Below, piece after piece: positions 17,923-25,988 of a DNA stretch of 64,000 nucleotides (the first letter of the stretch is position 1; each line of letters opens with the position of its first letter). The translations under genes and the position numbers were made by a program. Source of the DNA: Tenacibaculum sp. MAR_2010_89 (GTDB lineage Bacteria > Bacteroidota > Bacteroidia > Flavobacteriales > Flavobacteriaceae); assembly GCF_900105985.1 (NCBI RefSeq), contig NZ_FNUB01000005.1, forward strand, positions 1,054,001 through 1,118,000, given 5' to 3'. Under the pieces are notes generated by a model. The model was not told the DNA's origin. It saw nothing but the letters and a program-made list of their open reading frames with translations, and made no database searches.

Positions 17923-17996
17923 TGGTCCCACGAGGACTCGAACCTCGGACCACCTGATTATGAGTCAGGTGCTCTAACCAACTGAGCTATAGGACC
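17923..17996 (-). tRNA. tRNA with CAU anticodon (Met or Ile2)
   Basis: The full cloverleaf can be drawn: acceptor GGTCCTA/TGGGACC, D arm AGCTC..GAGC, anticodon arm CCTGA-CTCATAA-TCAGG, T arm CGAGG-TTCGAGT-CCTCG, discriminator A. The anticodon is CAU. The TGGTC variable loop resembles Ile2 (lysidine-modified) tRNAs, but elongator Met cannot be excluded by eye. CCA is not encoded. It borders the island and could be its integration site, although no second copy of its 3' end was found in the window. Confidence 0.95.
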
Positions 17997-18012
17997 CGTT
18001 ATTTTGGGTGTG

Positions 18013-18042
18013 CAAAGATAGCATCTTTTTTAAAATACCAAA
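18013..18042 (-). promoter_or_regulatory. tRNA promoter
   Basis: On the minus strand TTTG, 18 bases, then TATCTTTG, a near-perfect Bacteroidetes promoter ending 16 bases before the tRNA 5' end. Confidence 0.7.
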
Positions 18043-18048
18043 CATTTT

Positions 18049-19020
18049 TTACACTTTTCTGTTCATTAAATTTTCACCAAAAGTGCGTAAGCCTTGCTTT
18101 GCGTCCTCATTTAGTGTCATGATATCTAAAAATTCGAACGACTTATTTGTGTAGTATTCAATAAGTTGTTGTGTGTGTTGAGGTATATTATTATCAGTGA
18201 AAATAGAAGTTGTTTGCTTGATTTTTTCTTCAATATTTTTTTCTTTTCCATTAAATAAATTTAATAGATTTTCTCTATCAGAGGTGTTCGCTACTTCAAG
18301 AGCTTTTAAATATAAATATGTTTTCTTGTTTTCTATAATATCCCCAGCAATTTGTTTCCCAAAAGTATCTGGGTTTCCAAAAGTATCTAAGTAGTCATCT
18401 TGTAATTGAAAAGCAATACCCAAGTTTAAACCATAATTATATAAATGTTGAGCTTGTTCTTCATCAGCTTCAGCTACAATAGCTCCCATTTTTAAAGCAG
18501 CAGCTACTAAAACAGAAGTTTTTAAACTAATCATTTTAATATACTCATCAATAGTAACATCATTTCTAGTTTCAAAATCAACATCTAACTGTTGTCCGTC
18601 GCAAACTTCTAAAGCGGTTTTGCTAAATAATTGAGCTAATTTTTGAAAAACAGCTGGTTTGTAGTTTTCAAAGTATTGATATGCTAGTATTAACATAGCA
18701 TCACCAGATAAAATACCAGTATTTATATCCCATTTTTCATGAACAGTCTCTTTACCTCTTCTTAAAGGGGCATCATCCATAATGTCATCATGCACCAATG
18801 TAAAGTTATGAAAAACTTCTACAGCTAATGCAGCAGGAAGAGCCTCTGTATGACTTCCTGAGAAGATATCAGAAGCAATTAATGTTAAGATTGGTCTAAT
18901 TCTCTTACCTCCCAATTGTAGAATATAATCTACTGGTTCGTATAGGTTTTTAGGCTCTCTTGTAAAGTTTTGTTTTTCTAAATAGGTTAAAAAGTCTGAA
19001 TGATATTTTAATAAGTCCAA
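18049..19020 (-). CDS. Polyprenyl (all-trans) diphosphate synthase
   Basis: The protein contains both Asp-rich motifs of trans-isoprenyl diphosphate synthases: LVHDDIMDDAPLRRG (first) and FQLQDDYLDTFG (second), plus GGKRIRPIL near the start. It condenses isopentenyl diphosphate with allylic primers to make C15-C20 or longer chains for quinone or carotenoid synthesis. No in-frame ATG lies near the conserved start. TTG at 19020 (MDLLKYHSDF) gives about 323 residues and fits the family start; TTG at 19068 adds a hydrophobic 16-residue leader and is less likely. It is divergent from the TetR gene. Confidence 0.9.
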   Translation of the reverse strand: MDLLKYHSDFLTYLEKQNFTREPKNLYEPVDYILQLGGKRIRPILTLIASDIFSGSHTEALPAALAVEVFHNFTLVHDDIMDDAPLRRGKETVHEKWDINTGILSGDAMLILAYQYFENYKPAVFQKLAQLFSKTALEVCDGQQLDVDFETRNDVTIDEYIKMISLKTSVLVAAALKMGAIVAEADEEQAQHLYNYGLNLGIAFQLQDDYLDTFGNPDTFGKQIAGDIIENKKTYLYLKALEVANTSDRENLLNLFNGKEKNIEEKIKQTTSIFTDNNIPQHTQQLIEYYTNKSFEFLDIMTLNEDAKQGLRTFGENLMNRKV

Positions 19021-19090
19021 ATCTGAAATTTTTTGTAAAAATAAGGTAAACAAAAAAAGTACACCCAAAAGAATGTTAAAAAAAGATTAA

Positions 19091-19121
19091 AACTTAGGAA
19101 ACTTTTATTGTTTCCTAAGTT
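19091..19121. promoter_or_regulatory. TetR operator (palindrome)
   Basis: Perfect 12-base arms AACTTAGGAAAC and GTTTCCTAAGTT are separated by seven bases. The palindrome overlaps the -33 element and spacer of the promoter at 19108-19137, so bound protein would block transcription. Size and symmetry fit a TetR-dimer site and suggest autorepression. Confidence 0.75.
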
Positions 19122-19137
19122 TCCTTTCGTAGATTTG
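19108..19137 (+). promoter_or_regulatory. Promoter of the tetR-efflux operon
   Basis: TTG at 19108, 19 bases, then TAGATTTG at 19130-19137: an exact TTG-N19-TAnnTTTG match. It ends nine bases before the ATG at 19147 and rules out a start at 19108. Confidence 0.75.
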
Positions 19138-19146
19138 CAAAGAATT

Positions 19147-19758
19147 ATGAGAGATAAAATTTTAGAAAAATCGGGAGAAATGTTTTTAAACCTTGGTTTT
19201 AAAAGTGTTACTATGGATGATATAGCAAGGGAGCTGGGGATATCTAAAAAAACAATTTATAAGTATTTTCCTAATAAAGTTGGTTTGGTAGGAGCATCAA
19301 CAGAAGCAGTTCAAGAAGCTATTGATGCCGCAATTTTATTTATTAAAGGACAAAAACATAATGCAATAGCTGAAGAGTTTGCTGTAAAAGCAATTTTTAA
19401 AGAGATGTTTAAAAACGCGAAAACTTCACCAATGTATCAGCTTAAAAAGTATTATCCTGAAACATATGCTGAGTTAATGGAACGTGAAGCATGTATGTTT
19501 AGAGATTGCAATGTAGATAATTTAACAAAAGGGATTGAACAAGGACTGTATAGGGAAAACATAAAAATAGATTTAATAGTGAATTTTTATTTCACATTAA
19601 TCTTTGGTGTTTTTGAAAGCGATTTATATGGGCATGAAATGAAAGAAGTAATGAAAATAGAATATGAAGTATTAGAATATCATATTAGAGCTATTGCTAC
19701 TGAAAAAGGGATAGCAGAATTAGAGAAACAATTAAAAATCATAAATAAAAATCACTAA
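19147..19758 (+). CDS. TetR/AcrR-family transcriptional regulator
   Basis: The 203-residue protein has the TetR HTH at its N-terminus: KSVTMDDIARELGISKKTIYKYFPNK, the classic helix-turn-helix of the family. The C-terminal half is the variable ligand-binding and dimer domain. The ATG at 19147 is chosen because the promoter -7 box lies at 19130-19137. It is first in an operon with TolC, adaptor and RND genes (three bases to the next), so it is a local repressor responding to an exported toxic compound. The palindrome at 19091-19121 is its likely operator. Confidence 0.92.
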   Translation: MRDKILEKSGEMFLNLGFKSVTMDDIARELGISKKTIYKYFPNKVGLVGASTEAVQEAIDAAILFIKGQKHNAIAEEFAVKAIFKEMFKNAKTSPMYQLKKYYPETYAELMEREACMFRDCNVDNLTKGIEQGLYRENIKIDLIVNFYFTLIFGVFESDLYGHEMKEVMKIEYEVLEYHIRAIATEKGIAELEKQLKIINKNH

Positions 19759-19760
19759 CA

Positions 19761-21104
19761 ATGAGAAAATACATATATAGTGTATTTGTATTCTTTTGTA
19801 CGAGTTTTTTACTCGCACAAGAAAAAGAAATGAGTATATCAATGCAAGAGGCAATTGATTACGCTATAAAAAATAACTACAGCAATAAAATAGCTTCAAA
19901 AAATATTGAAGCTGCAAAAGAAAGGAAATGGGAAACAACAACAATTGGTTTACCTCAAATTGATGGAAAGGTAGATTATCAAAACTGGTTGAAACAGCAA
20001 GTTTCTTTATTGCCAGGAGAAATTGCAGGAGGTGCTCCTGGGTCTTTTGTACCTGTGAGATTTGGAACGCAACAAACAATGAATGCTTCCGTAACATTAA
20101 GACAATTACTATTTGATGGTTCTTATTTAGTTGGATTGCAATCTGCTAAAACATACTTAAAGATTTCTGAGCAGGCAAAAGAAAAAACTGTTTTAACAAC
20201 AAGAGAAGCAGTAATTAACGCATATGGTAATGTTTTAATAACTGAAGAAACTATTAGTATTTTGGAGAAAAACAGAAAAGTTTTACAAAAAAACTTAAAT
20301 GAAACTCAAAAAATATATGATAATGGATTAACAGAATTAGAAAATGTTGAGCAGCTACAAATAACTCTTGGTAATGTAGAAAACAATTTGAATAATGCGA
20401 AAAGAATGAAAGAAATTGCATATCAAATGTTAAATATATCATTAGGAAGTTCAATAGAAAAAAAGTTAGTGTTAACTGATTCGTTAAATAGCTTAGTGGT
20501 TACTAATACCGATTTAGATTTGCTAAGTAAAGTATTTGATGTTAAAAAACACATTGACTTTAAAATGGTTGAGAACGATCGTGAAAGTAAACGATTATTA
20601 ATGAAGTTGGAACAAAGTAAAGCTCTACCAAGCTTATCAGCTTTTGTTAATTATGGAGCTAATGCCAATTCAAATGATTTTAATTTTTTTAGTGGAGATC
20701 AAAAATGGTTTGATTATTCCTTGCTAGGGGTAACTTTAAATGTGCCTATTTTTAGTAGTTTCGGAAGAAAGTCAAAAACAGCTAGGGCTAGAATTGAATT
20801 AGAGAATGCTGATATTAAAAAAGAAGAAGTAAAGCAAAAACTTCGCCTTCAAGCAAAATCAGCAAAAAGTGAATATCAACTAAGTATTGAAAATTATGAT
20901 ACTGCTAAGAAAAATTTAGCATTAGCAGAGCGAATAGAAAAAAAACAACAAATAAAGTTTTTTGAAGGGATATCTTCAAGTTTTGATTTGTTGCAAGCAC
21001 AAAATCAATTGTATTCGCAACAAAATAATTATGTGCAATCGATGTTAAATGTCATTGCCAAAAAAGCCAAATTAGAAAACGCACTAAACATACCTATTAA
21101 ATAA
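19761..21104 (+). CDS. TolC-family outer membrane efflux protein
   Basis: The 447-residue protein has an N-terminal signal peptide (YSVFVFFCTSFLLAQ) and two outer-membrane-efflux repeats of long helices and strands, seen in the AIDYAIKNNYS start and the second half ELENADIKKEEVKQKLR. It forms the trimeric outer-membrane channel of the tripartite pump made with the two following genes. Spacing of three bases from the regulator and seven to the adaptor indicates one operon. Confidence 0.92.
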   Translation: MRKYIYSVFVFFCTSFLLAQEKEMSISMQEAIDYAIKNNYSNKIASKNIEAAKERKWETTTIGLPQIDGKVDYQNWLKQQVSLLPGEIAGGAPGSFVPVRFGTQQTMNASVTLRQLLFDGSYLVGLQSAKTYLKISEQAKEKTVLTTREAVINAYGNVLITEETISILEKNRKVLQKNLNETQKIYDNGLTELENVEQLQITLGNVENNLNNAKRMKEIAYQMLNISLGSSIEKKLVLTDSLNSLVVTNTDLDLLSKVFDVKKHIDFKMVENDRESKRLLMKLEQSKALPSLSAFVNYGANANSNDFNFFSGDQKWFDYSLLGVTLNVPIFSSFGRKSKTARARIELENADIKKEEVKQKLRLQAKSAKSEYQLSIENYDTAKKNLALAERIEKKQQIKFFEGISSSFDLLQAQNQLYSQQNNYVQSMLNVIAKKAKLENALNIPIK

Positions 21105-21111
21105 TCAACTA

Positions 21112-22278
21112 ATGAGAAGGATTGCAATTATAATAATCACAGCAACACTTTTAGCTTCATGTGGAAGCAAAGAGCAATCAGTTGAGTCGGTAATAAACTC
21201 AAAAGATTTAAAAACAATTCGTACTAAAAAAGACGAGTTAGATAAGAAACAACAAGAATTAGCTACTCAAATTAAATTATTAAACAATGAAATAGCTAAG
21301 TTAGATACAAATAAAAAAGTACCATTAATTACTGCCATTAGTGCTCATGAAGAAGTTTTTGTTCACTATTTAGATTTACAAGGGAATGTGCAAACTAAAA
21401 AGAATGTACTAGTATATCCTGAAATGGCTGGTAAATTAGTAAAGGTTTACGTTAAAGAAGGACAACGAGTAGTAAAAGGTCAGGCATTAGCTAAAATTGA
21501 CGATGGTGGTTTATACCAACAAGTTGCTCAAGTAGAAGTTCAAGCTGCATTAGCGAAAACTACATTTGAAAGACAAAAAAGATTATGGGATCAAAAAGTT
21601 GGTTCTGAAATTCAATTTTTACAAGCAAAAACAAACTATGAAGCTGCTACTAGATCTGTAAATCAATTAAAACAACAGTTGGGAAGAAGTGTAATTAAAG
21701 CACCTTTTACAGGAATTGTTGATGATGTAATTAAAGAGGAAGGTACTGTAGTAGCACCTGGAGCTGGGGCAGAAGTGTTTAGAGTTGTTAACTTAAGGAA
21801 TATGTATATTGAAACTGATGTTCCAGAAAGCTATATAACAACAGTAAAAAAAGGAAAAGAAGTACAAGTAGAGTTTCCAGTTTTAGGAAAAACAGTAACA
21901 TCTTCTGTACGTCAAGCCGGAAACTTTATAAATCCTGCTAATAGAACATTTAAAGTTGAGGTTGGAGTGCCAAATAAAGATAGAAGCATTAAACCAAACT
22001 TAACAGCGAAGTTAAGAATTAACGATTACACAAATCAAAAAGCTATTTTAATTCCTCAAAGTATTATTTCTGAAAATGCAAAGGGAGAGCAATATGTATA
22101 CATTGTTGAAAATGTTAAGAATAAAATAGGAAAAGCGAGACAAGTAATTATAAAAACAGGTAAAACTCAAGGAGATGTTATTGAGGTTTTATCAGGTCTT
22201 ACCAATGGAGTTCAAATTATAGAAGAAGGAGCTCGTAGCGTTAAGGATAAACAAGAGGTTAAACTATTAAACCAATAA
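21112..22278 (+). CDS. RND efflux periplasmic adaptor (membrane fusion lipoprotein)
   Basis: The 388-residue protein has a lipobox LLASC (Cys 17). A helical hairpin and lipoyl-like barrel-sandwich domain follow: VYPEMAGKLVKVYVKEGQRV, then FTGIVDDVIKEEGTVV. It bridges the inner-membrane transporter and TolC in the periplasm. An extra coiled segment (about 28-65) precedes the lipoyl half. It is the third gene of the efflux operon, seven bases after TolC and nine before the transporter. Confidence 0.92.
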   Translation: MRRIAIIIITATLLASCGSKEQSVESVINSKDLKTIRTKKDELDKKQQELATQIKLLNNEIAKLDTNKKVPLITAISAHEEVFVHYLDLQGNVQTKKNVLVYPEMAGKLVKVYVKEGQRVVKGQALAKIDDGGLYQQVAQVEVQAALAKTTFERQKRLWDQKVGSEIQFLQAKTNYEAATRSVNQLKQQLGRSVIKAPFTGIVDDVIKEEGTVVAPGAGAEVFRVVNLRNMYIETDVPESYITTVKKGKEVQVEFPVLGKTVTSSVRQAGNFINPANRTFKVEVGVPNKDRSIKPNLTAKLRINDYTNQKAILIPQSIISENAKGEQYVYIVENVKNKIGKARQVIIKTGKTQGDVIEVLSGLTNGVQIIEEGARSVKDKQEVKLLNQ

Positions 22279-22287
22279 TTATTTAGG

Positions 22288-25200
22288 ATGACTGAAAAAC
22301 AAAAAAAACAAGTCGATAAAGAATTTGGTCTATCCTCTTGGGCTATTGGTAATAAAACTACCATCTATGTATTAATGGTGTTAATTCTTATTTTAGGAAT
22401 TTCAGCTTTTGTTAACATGCCTAGAGAGAATTTCCCTGAAATTAGAGAGACAAAAATTTATATCAGTTCTATATATCCTGGTAATACAGCTGAAGATATA
22501 GAGAAATTAATAACTGACCCGTTAGAAGAGAAATTAAAAACGGTTAGTAATGTTGTAAAAGTAACATCTACTTCACAAGAAGATGTTTCTATGGTTGTTG
22601 TTGAGTTTGATGAAAAAATAGCCGTAGATCAAGCAAAACAAAAAGTAAAAGATGAAATAGACCAAAAAACGTCAGGTGAAGATTGGCCAACATTTAACGG
22701 AGCGAAGGTAGAACCTAATGTTTTTGAGTTAAGTATTTCTGAAGAAATGCCTATTTTAAATATTAATATTTCTGGAGATTATCCTGTAGATAAGTTAAAA
22801 GAATTTGGAGAATATTTAGAAGATGAGATAGAAACGTTATCAGAAATTAAAAAGGTAGATATCCGTGGAGCTGAAGAGAAAGAAGTTGAAATAGCGGTAG
22901 ATATTTACAAAATGATGGCAGCTAAGGTTAGTTTTCAAGATATCATTAATGCTGTTAATGGAGGAAACTTAACAATGTCTGCTGGAAACTTAATTGCAAG
23001 TGGACAAAGGCGTACTATTCGTATTTTAGGTGAAATTGAAGAACCACAAGAGTTGCAAAATTTTGTTGTAAAGTCTGAAAAAGGAAATTCAATTTATTTA
23101 AAAGATCTTGCTGTTGTAACCTTTAAAGATAAGGACAAAACAACCTACGCACGTGAATTTGGGGAAGCTGTTGTAATGTTGGATGTTAAAAAACGTTCAG
23201 GTAAAAACATGGTAGAAGCAGCAGAGAAAATTAGAAAAATTGTTGCCGATGCAAAAGTTGATGTATTTCCTAGTAATTTGAAAGTTACTATAGCTAATGA
23301 TCAATCTTCTAAAACAATAGGTCAGGTAGATGATTTAGTGAATAATATTATTTTCGGAGTTATTTTAGTGGTATTAGTACTAATGTTTTTCCTTGGATTT
23401 AAAAATGCATTATTCGTAGGTTTTGCAATTCCAATGTCAATGTTTATGTCATTAATGATATTAAACTGGTTTGGTTATACCATGAATACAATGATCCTTT
23501 TTGGTCTAATTATGGGGCTTGGGATGTTGGTAGATAATGGTATTGTTGTTGTTGAAAACGTGTATCGTTTGATGGATGAAGGGATGTCAAGAACTGAAGC
23601 AGCGAAAAAGGGAATTGGAGAAATTGCTTTCCCTATTATCATTTCAACCTTAACAACGGTCGCTGCTTTTGTTCCTTTAGGAATGTGGCCAGGAACTATG
23701 GGGCAATTCATGAAGTATTTTCCAATTACGTTATCAGCAGTATTAGGGTCATCTTTATTTGTAGCGATCTTTTTTAACTCAGTAATGGTTTCGCAATTTA
23801 TGGGTGTGGAAGATAAGAGCATGCCTTTAAAGCGTATTATAGCGATGTCTTCAATTATGGGAGGTATTGGTTTATTGATTATGATTTTTGGAGGTGCTAA
23901 TAGAGCTTTAGGGACAATTATGGTGTTTACAGCTATTATGTTGTGGTTGTATCGAATAGCTTTAAGACCATGGGCAAATGCTTTTCAAAATAAAATATTA
24001 CCAAGATGGGAGCGCTTTTATGAAAAATCATTAAGAGCAGTTTTAAAAGGATACAGACCAATTATTATAACTGTTTTAACTGTTGTAATGTTAGTGGTTG
24101 CTTTTGGTGGTTTTGGAGCTTCAGTAGCTAGTCAAAGAACAAAAGTTGAGTTTTTTCCTGATAATACACCAAATCAAATTATAGTTTATATTGAATACCC
24201 TCAAGGTACAGATATAGAAAAAACGAATACTATAATGAAAGATTTAGAAGAGCGAGTATATAAAGTATTAAACTCTTCCGAATATCTTGATGGTGATCAT
24301 AACTTCTTGGTAGAAAGTACTGTTTCTCAAGTAGGAGCAGGCTCAGGGAATCCGCAAACTGATGGGGGTTCTACTGCTGAAATGCCACATAGAGGAAAAA
24401 TAACTGCGTCAATGCGTGAGTATAAATTTCGAAGAGGGGCAAATAGTAAAGAATTGCAGAAAAAAGTAACGGAAGTTTTAAAAGGAGTTTATCCTGGATT
24501 GGCAATTTCCGTAGAAAAAGAGGCAGTAGGTCCTCCTGCTGGTTATCCTATTAATATAGAATTGGAAGGGAAAGATTATGGAGAATTGATAAATACTGCT
24601 GAGAAGATGCGTGATTTTATCAACTCAAAAAGTATTCCTGGAATAGATGAATTAAAGATTGATGTAAATAAATCAAAGCCAGCAATGTTAGTTAATGTTG
24701 ATCGTAAAAAAGCTGGAGAGCTAGGAGTTAGTTCTGCTCAAGTTGGGCAACAATTGCGTAATTCAATATTTGGAGCTAAGGCAGGGATTTATAAAGAAGA
24801 TGGTGAAGATTATGATATTTATGTTCGTTTTAATAAGGATAATAGGTATAACAAGAGCGCCATTTTTAATCAGAAAATAACATTTAGAGATCCTTCAAAT
24901 GGTCAAGTAAAAACAATACCAGTTTCTGCAGTAGCTAAACAAACTAATACGTCAGGATATAGTGCAATTAAACATAAGCAAGCTAAGAGAATTGTAACCG
25001 TTTATTCAGCTTTAGCTCCTGGATATACAGATGCGGCTTCTATTGTTGGGAAAATTAGAAGCGAAATGAAAACGTTTACTGAAAAACCAGCAACTGTTAA
25101 AATTGATTATACAGGACAAATTGAAGAACAGAATAAGCAAATGTTGTTCTTAATGGGGGCTTTCTTTACTGGTTTAGGGTTGATTTTCTTTATTTTGATT

Positions 25201-25752
25201 TTCCAATTTAATTCGATTTCAAAGCCCGCTATTATTATGTTGGCAATCTTTTTAAGTTTAATTGGAGTTTTTGGAGGGTTAATATTAACCGCAGCACCAT
25301 TTGTTATAATGATGACGATGATGGGAATTATTTCATTAGCAGGTATCGTTGTGAATAATGGAGTGGTTTTATTAGATTATACTCAATTACTGATTGATCG
25401 TAAAAAAGTAGAGCAAAGTATAGGAGAAAATGATTATGTAGATGTTGATACCTTAAAAGAAGCTATCATTAGAGGAGGTAAAGCACGTTTACGACCAGTA
25501 TTATTAACTGCAATTACTACTATTTTAGGGTTAATACCATTAGCATGGGGAATAAACATTAACTTTTTTACCTTGGTTAGTGAGTTAAACCCACATATTT
25601 ATATTGGAGGTGATAATGTAATATTCTGGGGGCCACTTGCAAAAACGGTAATTTACGGGTTATTTATAGCTACCTTTTTAACTTTAATTGTAGTGCCAAT
25701 ATTATTTTATTTAATAACTAAGTTTAAAATGTGGTTACGTAGCGTTTTATAA
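22288..25752 (+). CDS. RND-family inner-membrane efflux transporter (AcrB/HAE1 type)
   Basis: The 1,154-residue protein has the RND layout: a first helix near 28, a large periplasmic loop, a transmembrane block from about 350 with the charged motif GLGMLVDNGIVVVENVY (proton-relay Asp), a second periplasmic loop, and a second block from about 950 with GIVVNNGVVLLDY. It is about 100 residues longer than AcrB. It exports compounds by proton antiport and works with the adaptor and TolC of the same operon. The exact substrate cannot be told from sequence. The leader region begins MTEKQKKQVDKEFGLSSWAI. Confidence 0.93.
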   Translation: MTEKQKKQVDKEFGLSSWAIGNKTTIYVLMVLILILGISAFVNMPRENFPEIRETKIYISSIYPGNTAEDIEKLITDPLEEKLKTVSNVVKVTSTSQEDVSMVVVEFDEKIAVDQAKQKVKDEIDQKTSGEDWPTFNGAKVEPNVFELSISEEMPILNINISGDYPVDKLKEFGEYLEDEIETLSEIKKVDIRGAEEKEVEIAVDIYKMMAAKVSFQDIINAVNGGNLTMSAGNLIASGQRRTIRILGEIEEPQELQNFVVKSEKGNSIYLKDLAVVTFKDKDKTTYAREFGEAVVMLDVKKRSGKNMVEAAEKIRKIVADAKVDVFPSNLKVTIANDQSSKTIGQVDDLVNNIIFGVILVVLVLMFFLGFKNALFVGFAIPMSMFMSLMILNWFGYTMNTMILFGLIMGLGMLVDNGIVVVENVYRLMDEGMSRTEAAKKGIGEIAFPIIISTLTTVAAFVPLGMWPGTMGQFMKYFPITLSAVLGSSLFVAIFFNSVMVSQFMGVEDKSMPLKRIIAMSSIMGGIGLLIMIFGGANRALGTIMVFTAIMLWLYRIALRPWANAFQNKILPRWERFYEKSLRAVLKGYRPIIITVLTVVMLVVAFGGFGASVASQRTKVEFFPDNTPNQIIVYIEYPQGTDIEKTNTIMKDLEERVYKVLNSSEYLDGDHNFLVESTVSQVGAGSGNPQTDGGSTAEMPHRGKITASMREYKFRRGANSKELQKKVTEVLKGVYPGLAISVEKEAVGPPAGYPINIELEGKDYGELINTAEKMRDFINSKSIPGIDELKIDVNKSKPAMLVNVDRKKAGELGVSSAQVGQQLRNSIFGAKAGIYKEDGEDYDIYVRFNKDNRYNKSAIFNQKITFRDPSNGQVKTIPVSAVAKQTNTSGYSAIKHKQAKRIVTVYSALAPGYTDAASIVGKIRSEMKTFTEKPATVKIDYTGQIEEQNKQMLFLMGAFFTGLGLIFFILIFQFNSISKPAIIMLAIFLSLIGVFGGLILTAAPFVIMMTMMGIISLAGIVVNNGVVLLDYTQLLIDRKKVEQSIGENDYVDVDTLKEAIIRGGKARLRPVLLTAITTILGLIPLAWGININFFTLVSELNPHIYIGGDNVIFWGPLAKTVIYGLFIATFLTLIVVPILFYLITKFKMWLRSVL

Positions 25753-25770
25753 TTAGTTTATTTGTTAACT

Positions 25771-25810
25771 AAAAAAGGTTGGATGCTTTAAAGCATCCAA
25801 CCTTTTTTAT
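25771..25810 (+). terminator. Terminator of the efflux operon
   Basis: AAAGGTTGGATGC and GCATCCAACCTTT pair around a short TTTAAA loop and are followed by a T run, right after the RND gene. Confidence 0.85.
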
Positions 25811-25932
25811 TGTAATTTGATATGATTGCTATACAATTAAGTAATTTAAAGCTGAATTATTGCTTTTTATAAAGTGTGTCATTCATTGGATATCTATGGA
25901 ACGTATAATCTTTTAAGAAATATAGAATATTA

Positions 25933-25968
25933 AAAAACCAGTAAAAAAGGAATTTCTTACTGGTTTTT
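25933..25968 (-). terminator. Hairpin terminator downstream of the TonB receptor gene
   Basis: The arms AAACCAGTAA and TTACTGGTTT pair around a short loop and are flanked by A and T runs, about 20 bases past the receptor stop. It may work in both directions. Confidence 0.75.
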
Positions 25969-25988
25969 ATAGGTTATAATATAAAGTG

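Noticed and set aside
19108..19146. Longer start for the TetR gene
   Set aside because: The promoter -7 box at 19130-19137 lies inside it, so the leader cannot be translated from that point.
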